A DNA stretch of 27,541 nucleotides from CALMFQ01 sp964495595 (GCA_964495595.1 CAZBWH010000040.1:1-27541), one strand, 5' to 3'. Counted from the first letter of the stretch, positions 16,567 to 23,774 are shown. Numbers and translations are program-made. The notes: generated from the letters alone by a model not told the origin.

Positions 16567-17508
16567 TCAGCGCATCCTGATGCGCGCCAGCGATTTTTTC
16601 AGATTATCCAGCATAGACGCTTTTGGCGGAGTTTCCGGCACTTTAGGTGACAGCGCCTTCTGCAGTGAATGCACACTCTGCGGCCGGTCTAGATAGTTGA
16701 GATGCAGACACCAGTCAACGATTTCGAGCAATTCGTTGGAGTATTTCCCGCCCCACAGCTTTTTGGCGGAAACCAGCCGGTCATCTTCGACGCGGGCATC
16801 GGCCGCTTGGGGGGCGAAACCGGCCATGCAGGCAAAAATACTGGCACCCACACTGTAGATATCGGTCCACGGGCCAAGGTTTTCCCGCCCCTTGTACTGT
16901 TCAGGCGCAGCGAAGCCCGGGGTGTACATCGGGGTAAAACGCTTGATTTCGTTGGTGAGCGTCTGGCGGGCCGAGCCGAAATCGAGCAAAACCGGGGAGC
17001 TGTCCCGCCGGATGTAGATGTTGGCCGGCTTGATGTCCAGATGCAGCAGTTTGTGCAGGTGTACTTCCCGCAGTCCATTCAGCATGTGGTAGAAAACATG
17101 GCGGATGATGTCTTCCCGCACCGAGCCATGAAGCTGGATTTCGCGTTGCAGGGTACGTCCGCGCTCATATTCCATCACCATGTAAACGGTTTCGTTGGCG
17201 CGGAAGAAATTCAACACCCGAACTACGTTGGGGTGCTGGATATGCGCGAGTGTCTTGCCTTCTTCAAAAAAACACTTCAGGCCGAACTTGAACGTCGCCA
17301 GCTTTTCCGGTGTCGTGGCAACGACCTTGTCGCCATCCTGGCGCAGCGCCAGCGAATTGGGCAAGTATTCCTTGATGGCTACCGGCTTGTCGTTTTCATC
17401 CTGCGCAAGGTAAACGATACTGAAGCCACCAGCACTGAGCTGCTTGACGACGGTGTAATTCAGTAATTGGTAGCCGCGGGGTAACGCGAGATTGGTTTGG
17501 CTCGACAT
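16567..17508 (-). CDS. Cytosolic Hanks-type Ser/Thr protein kinase
   Basis: A 313-residue eukaryotic-like kinase lacking any membrane segment. The nucleotide loop reads LSAGGFSIVYLA, the ATP-anchoring lysine lies in VAIKEYL, and the hinge is MVMEYERGRTL. The catalytic loop is HLDIKPANIYI. The usual Arg before the catalytic Asp (HRD) is Leu, making it a non-RD kinase by sequence. DFG is intact (LLDFGSAR), as is APE (FAAPEQY), with a Thr/Tyr-rich activation segment between them. The ATG at 17508 (MSSQTNLALPRGYQLLNYTVVKQL) starts just ahead of the kinase domain; the upstream in-frame extension looks unstructured. It is the first gene of the kinase, PP2C, rph set and divergent from yicC. Confidence 0.9.
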   Translation of the reverse strand: MSSQTNLALPRGYQLLNYTVVKQLSAGGFSIVYLAQDENDKPVAIKEYLPNSLALRQDGDKVVATTPEKLATFKFGLKCFFEEGKTLAHIQHPNVVRVLNFFRANETVYMVMEYERGRTLQREIQLHGSVREDIIRHVFYHMLNGLREVHLHKLLHLDIKPANIYIRRDSSPVLLDFGSARQTLTNEIKRFTPMYTPGFAAPEQYKGRENLGPWTDIYSVGASIFACMAGFAPQAADARVEDDRLVSAKKLWGGKYSNELLEIVDWCLHLNYLDRPQSVHSLQKALSPKVPETPPKASMLDNLKKSLARIRMR

Positions 17509-17599
17509 GGGGTGATGGGCTCGGTGTCCTGTGGCTTTAACCAGTGTTGTGTTGCGCCCGGGGCTTGCCGAGGGGAGCCGGTAAGCCTGTGGCGCATGG

Positions 17600-17607
17600 T
17601 TTATAAT
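17600..17607. promoter_or_regulatory. AT-rich -10-like core between the kinase gene and yicC
   Basis: TTTATAAT contains a perfect TATAAT on the plus strand (17602-17607) and TATAAA on the minus strand (17605-17600). No good -35 was found for either. It could serve yicC, with a leader of about 140 nt, or the kinase, with about 85 nt. Confidence 0.3.
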
Positions 17608-17754
17608 TGGCCGGTTCTTGCGCATTCATTTTGGTTTCAATCCGCACTGAAGTAAAGGTGCCAATCAGCTCTCACTAATATAGAGCATTTATCCCGGTTC
17701 CGCGTCTGCCTTGTGACAGACCCGATGAATCGGCGCTGACAGGAGACACGTTTC

Positions 17755-18621
17755 ATGATAAGCAGTATGACTGGCTACGCCAATGCCAGCCGCGAATTGC
17801 AGGGTGCATCAGTCGTACTCGAGATGCGTGCGGTCAATCATCGTTACTTGGAAGTCAGTTTTCGCGCGCCAGACGAGTTGCGCATTATCGAGCCGCAGTG
17901 CCGCGACCTGATCTCCCGGCAGCTGAGCCGAGGCAAGGTTGAGGTACGGATATCAATCAATCGCCCGGCTGAGGCCCAGTCTTCGTTACAGCTCAACCAG
18001 GCAATGGTGGCGCAGTTGTTCGCCGTGTCCGATGCTATCCGCACGCTGCGACCCGAAGTTGGCGAATTGAAAGCCGGCGAAGTCCTGCGTTGGCCGGGAG
18101 TGCTGCAAACCCAGGAAATTCCGGCGGAACAGTTGCAGCAGACTGCGTTGGCATTGCTGCGCGAAGCGCTGGAAGATTTTACGGCCACCCGTCGTCGTGA
18201 AGGTGACAAGTTATTGGCCCTGATTCTTGACCGTGCGGCCGCCATTGACCAGCGAGTGGAAACCGTGCGGCCCAGAATCCCCGAATTGCTGCAGGCGTAC
18301 AAGGAGAAATTGGCCACCCGGCTGAAGGACGCGCTGATCAATGTGGAAGATGACCGGATACGGCAGGAATTTGCCCTGTTTGCACAAAAAATCGACGTTG
18401 ATGAAGAACTGGACCGGTTGCAGGCACACCTGACCGAACTGCGGCGGATCGTAAAAGGGGGCGGGGCGGTTGGCAAGCGGCTGGATTTCCTGCTGCAGGA
18501 ATTAAACCGTGAGGCCAACACCCTTGGCTCCAAATCGGTATCGACCGAAGTGTCGCAGACAGCAATGGAGCTAAAAGTCCTGATCGAACAGATCCGCGAG
18601 CAGATCCAGAATATTGAGTAG
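17755..18621 (+). CDS. yicC: YicC family endoribonuclease
   Basis: A 288-residue YicC-like protein; E. coli YicC is an endoribonuclease implicated in small-RNA decay. The start MISSMTGYANASRE is diagnostic. Next come VVLEMRAVNHRYLEVSFRAPDELR and the C-terminal DUF1732 part with DEELDRLQAHLTELR, GKRLDFLLQELNREANTLGSKS and the terminal helix LKVLIEQIREQIQNIE. The length and both domains are complete. AGGAGA precedes the ATG at 17755 with roughly 10 nt spacing. It is followed by a clear terminator and then by the acquired region, so yicC marks the edge of the conserved backbone. Confidence 0.96.
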   Translation: MISSMTGYANASRELQGASVVLEMRAVNHRYLEVSFRAPDELRIIEPQCRDLISRQLSRGKVEVRISINRPAEAQSSLQLNQAMVAQLFAVSDAIRTLRPEVGELKAGEVLRWPGVLQTQEIPAEQLQQTALALLREALEDFTATRRREGDKLLALILDRAAAIDQRVETVRPRIPELLQAYKEKLATRLKDALINVEDDRIRQEFALFAQKIDVDEELDRLQAHLTELRRIVKGGGAVGKRLDFLLQELNREANTLGSKSVSTEVSQTAMELKVLIEQIREQIQNIE

Positions 18622-18659
18622 TGTTTCACAACGTCGCAAGAAATCTTAGCAACAACGCC

Positions 18660-18685
18660 AAAGCCCCGATTCGTGGGGCTTTTTT
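18660..18685 (+). terminator. yicC terminator
   Basis: An 8-bp stem AAAGCCCC / GGGGCTTT with a 7-nt loop is followed by a T-run, 39 bp after the yicC stop codon. This is a standard intrinsic terminator. Confidence 0.9.
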
Positions 18686-18730
18686 CATTTCACGTCGTTT
18701 CATGTTGTGTCAACAAAGCGCTTAATTGTC

Positions 18731-18781
18731 GTGTACCCAAAGGTGTACCCAGGGCCATTTTCAGTGATCGGGTTGGGTACA
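18731..18781. repeat. Clustered TGTACCCA repeats (possible integrase arm sites)
   Basis: TGTACCCA occurs at 18732-18739 and 18744-18751, 12 bp apart, and inverted as TGGGTACA at 18774-18781. Such short repeats next to a tyrosine integrase start are typical of arm-type binding sites near an attachment site. The link is inferred from position. Confidence 0.5.
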
Positions 18782-18807
18782 GGGTGCTAATTCGCATATG
18801 GAAAATC

Positions 18808-18968
18808 ATGGGCAAGCTGACAGATGTAAAAATCCGCGCATAGATCAAAGCCGGCGAACGATTCGAAGGCATGGCAGACGGCGATGGCCTGTACCTGCGT
18901 TACCGTGAGGGCGATACCGTTCCTGTGTGGCGCGTCCGCTACAGATTTGCCGGCAAGGCCCGCATCAT
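18808..18968 (+). pseudogene. 5' remnant of a P4-type tyrosine integrase
   Basis: Reading from ATG 18808, MGKLTDVKIRA is followed by an amber stop at 18841-18843, then in the same frame IKAGERFEGMADGDGLYLRYREGD and WRVRYRFAGKAR. This is the characteristic N-terminal arm-binding domain of P4-like integrases (DUF4102), where KIRAWIKAGE would be expected. The stop therefore likely replaced a Trp codon. Similarity ends about 18968, after which the mazE promoter begins, so the catalytic domain is missing. The stop and the truncation show that the gene is dead. Confidence 0.85.
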
Positions 18969-18973
18969 ATTAT

Positions 18974-18999
18974 GTATATGTTATACGCTTGTATATCAT
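18974..18999 (+). promoter_or_regulatory. Putative mazEF promoter/operator
   Basis: GTATAT at 18974-18979 and 18991-18996 flanks TTATAC at 18981-18986, giving alternating half-sites. TATCAT (18994-18999) is 5 of 6 to a -10 box. The antitoxin ATG lies 24 bp further. Autoregulation by the antitoxin, as known for MazE/ChpS, would fit. This is inference. Confidence 0.4.
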
Positions 19000-19022
19000 T
19001 TAATCGGCAAGGACGTACCATC

Positions 19023-19268
19023 ATGGCCACCGCAACGCTTCGCAAGCATGGGCATTCCATTGCCCTGACTCTCCCGCCGTCCGTACTGCAAGCCTTGAGC
19101 GCCGATGTAGGCACTCAGGTTGATTTGCGCGTGGAAGATGGCCGTCTGATCGTTGAGCCGCGCCGCCGGCCCAAATATCAATTGGCTGATTTGCTGCGCG
19201 GGTGCGATGAGCTGCCAAGTGCCGAAGGCTGGGACGAGTTGCCACCAGTCGGGAGCGAAGCGCTTTGA
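19023..19268 (+). CDS. mazE: Antitoxin of the MazE/ChpS (AbrB-fold) family
   Basis: An 81-residue antitoxin. The first 45 residues (MATATLRKHGHSIALTLPPSVLQAL ... VDLRVEDGRLIVEPRRR) form a swapped-hairpin AbrB-type DNA-binding domain. The C-terminal part (KYQLADLLRGCDELPSAEGWDELPPVGSEAL) is the acidic toxin-neutralising tail and closely follows ChpS in layout. AAGGA lies 9 nt before the ATG. It should bind its own promoter and the toxin. The start at 19023 is preferred over in-frame upstream ATGs, which lie inside the decayed integrase. Translation is coupled to the toxin gene through an overlap at 19265-19268. Confidence 0.9.
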   Translation: MATATLRKHGHSIALTLPPSVLQALSADVGTQVDLRVEDGRLIVEPRRRPKYQLADLLRGCDELPSAEGWDELPPVGSEAL

Positions 19269-19606
19269 GCCACACATTCAGCCGTGGCGACATCATAGCC
19301 TTGCCATTTGATCCTGCACTGGGCAGCGAGCAGCAAGGCCACCGGCCCGCGCTGGTGCTGTCGCCTGCCGCATTCAACCGGTTGGGGCAGGCATTGGTGT
19401 GCTCGATTACCCAAGGTGGCAGCCATGCCCGTGGCAGCGGTTGGGTGGTATCGCTAACCGGCACCGGCCTGCAAAACGCCGGCGTCGTCCTGTGCAATCA
19501 GGTTCGTTCTCTGGATTGGCGAGCACGCCAGGCCCGCTATCTGGAAACCGCGCCTGCTGATCTGGTGGATGAGGTGTTAGCACGGGTGCAAACCTTGCTG
19601 GATTAA
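19265..19606 (+). CDS. mazF: MazF/ChpB-type mRNA interferase toxin
   Basis: A 113-residue endoribonuclease toxin of the PemK/MazF family. RGDIIALPFDPALGSEQQGHRPALVLSP near the start, ITQGG in the middle, VVLCNQVRSLDWRARQARYL and the last helix DEVLARVQTLL match ChpB closely. These toxins cut mRNA at short sequences and stop growth when the antitoxin decays. The best start is the TTG at 19265, which overlaps the antitoxin stop (TTGA), giving strong translational coupling. The pair sits between a dead integrase and a ZorAB-like operon, fitting a defence or stability role. Confidence 0.92.
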   Translation: MSHTFSRGDIIALPFDPALGSEQQGHRPALVLSPAAFNRLGQALVCSITQGGSHARGSGWVVSLTGTGLQNAGVVLCNQVRSLDWRARQARYLETAPADLVDEVLARVQTLLD

Positions 19607-19617
19607 GTCGAAATGCC

Positions 19618-19652
19618 GGCCTGGGGGCCGCTCCCAGAGCGGTGTCCAGGCC
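19618..19652. terminator. Convergent hairpin between mazF and the ZorB-like gene
   Basis: GGCCTGG (19618-19624) pairs with CCAGGCC (19646-19652). A second stem, CCGCTC / GAGCGG (19628-19633 and 19637-19642), nests inside. There is no T-run, so it may be an attenuating or mRNA-protecting structure for the two convergent genes. Confidence 0.45.
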
Positions 19653-19661
19653 AGCGGCCAT

Positions 19662-20318
19662 TCAGCGGGCGAGCAGTGTGCGGGTAAGCTGCCTGAGCAG
19701 CTCTTCGTCGGATCGGAACTGTAGCCGGATCAATACCTTGCGGTCACCTTCGTGTTCTGCTGCGTGGGCTTCGATCTTGCCACGGCCGGCGCCCATCAGC
19801 CGGAGGAGCAATTCGTCGCGGTGTGGCAGGCTGGTCTGGCCGGCGATGAACAGCAGTACGCTGTTGGCGCGCTGCAGGCTGAGGTTCATGTTGCCGACGT
19901 AGTCGCCTGACTGGCTGGTGTGGCCTTCGATGACTACGCGCTGGATTTCCGCGCTGAATTCCGGCTTGGCAAAAATTGCCCGGGTGACGATCGGCATCAT
20001 TTGCTGCAGACGCTGGGCACCCTCCGGTTTCAGCTCAAACCGTCCGGTGTCGAAGAAGAACCGGTCCGGCAATACCATTTCACCCTCCGGCGTAATCTCG
20101 ACATCGACGCCAGCCTTGCGGAATTCCTGCCCGAGGGTCGCCAGCACCTTGTCGCGGGTCTGCTGCCTGGTGGCGCTCAACTCGCCGATCTGCATCAGGG
20201 CAAGCATGAACAGCAGGGCGAACAGCAGCAGCAGCCCGGACATCAGGTCGCCGATCGACAGCATGGTGTAGTCTTCGGTCGTATCGTATTCGACCAGCGA
20301 TGGGCTGTGATCGCTCAT
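19662..20318 (-). CDS. ZorB-like OmpA/MotB-family peptidoglycan-binding protein
   Basis: A 218-residue membrane-anchored protein. After a short cytosolic start, the single helix contains GDLMSGLLLLFALLFML, in which Asp24 is placed like the proton-binding Asp of MotB and ZorB. A periplasmic linker (about 45-75) leads to an OmpA-like domain (about 75-205) with VVIEGHTSQSGDYVGNMNLSLQRANSVL and a closing KVLIRLQF strand that resemble peptidoglycan-binding motifs. Its gene overlaps the end of the ZorA-like gene by four bases (ATGA), so the pair is translationally coupled. ZorB partners ZorA in a proton-driven membrane complex in Zorya defence, but whether this protein acts in defence is inference. 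Confidence 0.85.
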   Translation of the reverse strand: MSDHSPSLVEYDTTEDYTMLSIGDLMSGLLLLFALLFMLALMQIGELSATRQQTRDKVLATLGQEFRKAGVDVEITPEGEMVLPDRFFFDTGRFELKPEGAQRLQQMMPIVTRAIFAKPEFSAEIQRVVIEGHTSQSGDYVGNMNLSLQRANSVLLFIAGQTSLPHRDELLLRLMGAGRGKIEAHAAEHEGDRKVLIRLQFRSDEELLRQLTRTLLAR

Positions 20319-22228
20319 GATTCAGCCTCTTCAGCCAGTTGTGCCCGCAGCCGGCGTTGCTGGGTGGCAGCCATGGCCTGCTGGGCTTCGGCCAGTTGCC
20401 GTGCGGCAAGGGTGGCATCACCGAGATTGCTGGCCACCTTGCTGATCTCGCCCACAATGGTGTGCGCCTGGCCATCGAGCTGCTGGAAGAAGCGGGCTGC
20501 GCTCTGCCGGGCAGCATCAAAATACTGGCTGGCCGCCAGTGGCAGCTGCCCGGTCAGCTCGGCCAGCTGGGCTGAAACGGTCTGCAGGCTGGCGCGCACT
20601 TCCTGCAGGGCGCGTGCCTCTTGTTGCACTTCGTCGCTGAGCGTCGCGTCGCGCCGTTGCAGCGCGGCGAGCAGGGCCTGGGCCTGCGACAGATTGACCT
20701 GTTCGACCAGGGCCGCCACGCTTTGCTGGGTGTGTTGCAGTTTGGCAAAAGCGTCATCCCATTGCGAATGCATGACCACACGGCGTTCGGCTTCGTGGTC
20801 AAACGCTGCGCGCAGCCGGTGGGTGCTGGTATCCAGCCCGGCGCGCTGCTGACCCAGCAACTGCTCCAGTTGCTGGTTTTGTTGCTGCAGGAAAAATTCC
20901 AGCCCGTTGCGGTATTCGTCACGCAACCGCAGCATTTCATCGCTGGCGGTGGCGCGCAGGCCGGCCAGCTGGGTGTGCAGGTCGTTGCTGCCAGCTTGCA
21001 GCCCGTCCCGGGCCGTCTGCATTGCCTCCAGCGCCTGGCGCTGAATCTGGCTGAAGCTGTCCCGGTAAGTGCGGTACAGCTCGGATTCTTCACGCTGGCG
21101 GCTGTTCAGTGCTTCCAGGAAATAGCTCTGGTGCTTGTCGAGCATGCCTTCAAACGTGCGCCGGATGCGTTCGAGATCGGTTTCGGCGGTCTGGCGCAAT
21201 GTATCCAGATGCATGTCCAGGCCTGCCAGGCTGCTGGCGAGCTTGCGCCGGGCGGTTTCCATCACGTTGGCTGCGCTGTTCTGCAATTCGACAAAGGTTT
21301 CACGGTATTCGCCCAGTAACGCCTGTTCTTCTGCCTGGCGTTTGGCCAGCGTCTTGTCGAACGAATCGGCAAACTGCTGCAAGGCGGTATTGACCTTGCT
21401 GTCGAAGGTATCGACCGTGTGGCTGAACAGCGCGAACGGCGCCCTGATGTTGTCGGAAAACTGTGCCAGATCGGCAGCCGCATCGGTCAGCCGGATCATG
21501 GATTCATGATGTACGGCTTTCAGTTCGCTGACCGCCCCCGGTAATGGCTCCAACACCTCCAGCGCCCGGCCCATGGTGTCAACTGCCGGCTTCAGCAGCT
21601 TTTGCATCGCCAGCACGGCGCTCATCAGCGAATCTTGCTGCTTGAGTGCCAGAATGATGTGGCGATTGAGCAGCCGGCTTTCTTCCACCAGGGTCTGGCC
21701 GGGTTCGAGTTGCCGTGCCAGCAGCGCCTCAGCCTGTTCCGCCTGCTGGCGCTGCAGGGCTTGAGCGGCCTGTTTGCGCCAATCTCGCACCCGGATGCCC
21801 AGCATCGCCTGAAGGATATTGAACATCGCGGCGCCGGACAGCCCGACCAGCGAGGCGTAAAACGCCGTTTTCATCCCGCCCACTAAGGCGTGGGCGGATT
21901 CGATGAACTGGGTCGTGCCTTCCGACCCGCCAAAGTGCGCCAGGCCGGCGGTAATGCCGCCGAAGGTGCCCAGAATTCCCAGCGCGGTAGACAGTGGCGG
22001 GACAAATCGAAAGCCGACCAGCGGGTCGGAGCGGGACAGGAAGGCGCGGTACGACTGATTGTGCTGCGCCTGAAGAAAGGCTTGCCGGTATTGCTGCCAT
22101 TGCCAGAGTTGCAGGCAGACGAAGACGGCAAGCGTCAGCACGATCAGTGCCACGCAGACATCGGTGCTGGCGAAGATCGCCCTGAGCAGGGCAAACAGGG
22201 GTTCGAATACAAACTGGGAGGAGGGCAT
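20315..22228 (-). CDS. ZorA-like MotA/ExbB-family channel with long helical tail
   Basis: A 637-residue protein. Hydrophobic segments lie at about 24-42, 74-97 and 114-143. The last two carry STALGILGTFGGITAGL and GGMKTAFYASLVGLSGAAMFNIL, the hallmark sequences of MotA/TolQ/ExbB stators as seen in ZorA. From about 148 to the end it is almost purely helical and rich in Gln, Ala, Leu and Arg (coiled coil), comparable to the long cytosolic tail of ZorA. AGGA lies about 9 nt before the ATG at 22228. Alternative: a MotA-type protein with a housekeeping role. No zorC, zorD or zorE lies on either side, so a complete Zorya system is not present here. Confidence 0.85.
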   Translation of the reverse strand: MPSSQFVFEPLFALLRAIFASTDVCVALIVLTLAVFVCLQLWQWQQYRQAFLQAQHNQSYRAFLSRSDPLVGFRFVPPLSTALGILGTFGGITAGLAHFGGSEGTTQFIESAHALVGGMKTAFYASLVGLSGAAMFNILQAMLGIRVRDWRKQAAQALQRQQAEQAEALLARQLEPGQTLVEESRLLNRHIILALKQQDSLMSAVLAMQKLLKPAVDTMGRALEVLEPLPGAVSELKAVHHESMIRLTDAAADLAQFSDNIRAPFALFSHTVDTFDSKVNTALQQFADSFDKTLAKRQAEEQALLGEYRETFVELQNSAANVMETARRKLASSLAGLDMHLDTLRQTAETDLERIRRTFEGMLDKHQSYFLEALNSRQREESELYRTYRDSFSQIQRQALEAMQTARDGLQAGSNDLHTQLAGLRATASDEMLRLRDEYRNGLEFFLQQQNQQLEQLLGQQRAGLDTSTHRLRAAFDHEAERRVVMHSQWDDAFAKLQHTQQSVAALVEQVNLSQAQALLAALQRRDATLSDEVQQEARALQEVRASLQTVSAQLAELTGQLPLAASQYFDAARQSAARFFQQLDGQAHTIVGEISKVASNLGDATLAARQLAEAQQAMAATQQRRLRAQLAEEAES

Positions 22229-22372
22229 GACCGGTCATCCTGATTCCGTTGCCTGCAGGGCAGGCGGGGTCAATATACCCTTGTTGCTATGTCTGTCAGG
22301 TTTTGGGCGGTTATTTTCAAATCATCATTGCCCGGACGTTTTTATGAATACTGCATGGCGTGGCCCTTGCCT

Positions 22373-22417
22373 GTCAAGCGCTTTGCACACCAGCAGGGAA
22401 GCGGTTTAGCGCTTGAC
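22373..22417. repeat. Inverted repeat upstream of the ZorA-like gene
   Basis: GTCAAGCGCT (22373-22382) is matched by AGCGCTTGAC (22408-22417), a perfect 10-bp repeat with a 25-nt centre, about 145-190 bp upstream of the ZorA-like start. Each arm contains the self-complementary core AGCGCT. It may be an operator pair or a hairpin. Confidence 0.5.
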
Positions 22418-22574
22418 GGCAAACTGAAAACGAGGCCCTACCCGTACTTGGTCATCAGGGCTGGATACTGCCTTATATCTATTTTTGTGGATGGATTATC
22501 GCTATCAATCATGACATTTTTATAAATATTTCAAATATGCAGCCCATTTTGGGTAGTTAACTATCGGTCAGGGT

Positions 22575-22603
22575 TTGATTGTGATCATGTCCTTGCCTAG
22601 CAT
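22575..22603 (+). promoter_or_regulatory. Candidate promoter for the HTH-STAS-dodecin set
   Basis: TTGATT (22575-22580) and TAGCAT (22598-22603) are separated by 17 bp, each 4 of 6 to consensus, ending about 52 bp before the first gene. This is a modest match. Confidence 0.3.
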
Positions 22604-22654
22604 GACCGTGGTACTCATTAGGGTATCTGAAGAGGGTAATGTTGAGGTGGCGGC

Positions 22655-23200
22655 ATGAATGCGGATGATGGTGGCAGCCAATATGAACTCGTCCTGATGG
22701 CGACGCTGATCGGTAACTACTGGGTGCGCAGCATGCGCAGGACGTGGGAACACTTTAATGGTGATCTGGCAATGGCGTTCGTGCTGGGGGAAATCGCCGT
22801 TTATAACGTTTCGCAGTTGCATGTCTCGCCCGAGGCATGTCGCAGCCTGCCGCAGCGATTGCGGGAAGGCCGGCTGCACGAATTGCTCAAGCCGTGCAAT
22901 GCCTATTCGATCGCGGAAGCCACCGGCATGCCGCGGGAAACGGTGCGGCGCAAATTCGGCTTGCTGGAACAACAGGACTGGATCACCCGTGTACCGGAGG
23001 GCGGTTTTATCGTCAGCACCCGCTGCGTTGACCATGCCTGGCGCGACACGTACCCGGCCGCTTTCCATGAACTGATGGCGACAGTACGCCTGCTGCGCAT
23101 GCACCTGCCCGGACACTGGTTTGCTGCGCCTGACGGGCTGACAACGACGGCAACCGGCCATGCACTACGCTCGAACGAAGGTAAAAACAACAAAGCATGA
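22655..23200 (+). CDS. Unknown protein with a winged-helix-type HTH, likely regulator
   Basis: A 181-residue protein I cannot name. Residues about 82-112 (CNAYSIAEATGMPRETVRRKFGLLEQQDWI) form a clear helix-turn-helix of the winged-helix kind, followed by a wing-like segment (RVPEGGFIVSTRCVDHAW). The N-terminal 60 residues contain hydrophobic stretches (AMAFVLGEIAVYNVSQL) and may form a small sensing or dimerisation domain. The start at 22655 is preceded by GAGGTGG. It is divergent from the ZorAB-like operon and is the first gene of a short set with a STAS protein 12 bp downstream. Which promoter it controls is unknown. Confidence 0.78.
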   Translation: MNADDGGSQYELVLMATLIGNYWVRSMRRTWEHFNGDLAMAFVLGEIAVYNVSQLHVSPEACRSLPQRLREGRLHELLKPCNAYSIAEATGMPRETVRRKFGLLEQQDWITRVPEGGFIVSTRCVDHAWRDTYPAAFHELMATVRLLRMHLPGHWFAAPDGLTTTATGHALRSNEGKNNKA

Positions 23201-23212
23201 CAAGGAGACACC

Positions 23213-23503
23213 ATGCAACTGACCATTCAAGGAAACGGGCTGCTGGCCAGACTGGCCTTGCCTGAACAATTCGTATTTTCGACCCACGTGGCGTTCCGCC
23301 AGGCGATGAGGCAAATCCATGCCAGCGGTCTGGTGCGCATTCTGGAGCTGGACTTTGCCAGGGTGGCGCAAATGGACAGCGCAGCACTGGGCATGTTGCG
23401 CTGCGTGGCATTCGACGACCCACGCTACGCGGTGCGATTGCTCAATGCTCGCCAGGACATGCAGGCCCTGCTGGAAATGGCCCAGTTGCAGGTGTCGGCC
23501 TGA
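23213..23503 (+). CDS. STAS domain protein (anti-sigma factor antagonist-like)
   Basis: A 96-residue single-domain STAS protein. It shows a leading strand (MQLTIQGNGLLARLALPEQFVFS), the FDFA-type strand LELDFARVAQMDSAALGML with the MDSAA motif and the Ser typical of phosphorylatable STAS proteins, and a closing helix. Related proteins (SpoIIAA, MlaB) act through protein-protein contacts; there is no partner anti-sigma or kinase next door. AAGGAG precedes the ATG at 23213. It follows the HTH regulator after 12 bp, so they are likely in one operon. Confidence 0.88.
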   Translation: MQLTIQGNGLLARLALPEQFVFSTHVAFRQAMRQIHASGLVRILELDFARVAQMDSAALGMLRCVAFDDPRYAVRLLNARQDMQALLEMAQLQVSA

Positions 23504-23555
23504 CAGCTGGATGGGCTATGCTGAATCATTTCACCCGGTTTGAAAGGAGTCTGCC

Positions 23556-23765
23556 ATGAGCCAACACACCTACAAATTACTGGAGCTGGTCGGATCATCT
23601 CCCGTCAGCAGCGACGACGCGGTGCGCAATGCCATTGCCCAGGCGAGCCAGACGGTGCGTAACATCGACTGGTTTCAGGTGACTGAAACCCGCGGGCATA
23701 TCGTCGATGGTCAGATTGCGCACTGGCAGGTGACGCTGAAGATCGGTTTCCGGATCGAACCTTAA
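23556..23765 (+). CDS. Dodecin family flavin-binding protein
   Basis: A 69-residue dodecin. It shows MSQHTYKLLELVGSSPVSSDDAV, the IDWFQVTETRGHI region with the flavin-contacting Trp, and the conserved end WQVTLKIGFRIEP. Dodecins form dodecamers that store FMN, riboflavin or lumichrome. AAAGGAG lies just before the ATG at 23556. It is 52 bp past the STAS gene, so it may share its transcript or use its own promoter. Confidence 0.95.
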   Translation: MSQHTYKLLELVGSSPVSSDDAVRNAIAQASQTVRNIDWFQVTETRGHIVDGQIAHWQVTLKIGFRIEP

Positions 23766-23774
23766 CGAGTCTGC

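Larger units (their letters stand above)
22229..22654. other. 426-bp divergent gene-free region between the ZorA-like gene and an HTH regulator
   Basis: No gene is supported. It holds the inverted repeat at 22373-22417 and an AT-rich patch around 22480-22545. A possible promoter for the plus-strand regulator lies near 22575-22603. It probably contains promoters for both divergent units. Confidence 0.45.

Noticed and set aside
19920..21319. Long plus-strand frames opposite the ZorA/ZorB-like genes
   Set aside because: They mirror codon bias of the true minus-strand genes and have no domain or ribosome binding site.
19662..22228. Complete Zorya defence system
   Set aside because: Only ZorA- and ZorB-like genes are present; no zorC, zorD helicase or zorE nuclease lies on either side in this window.
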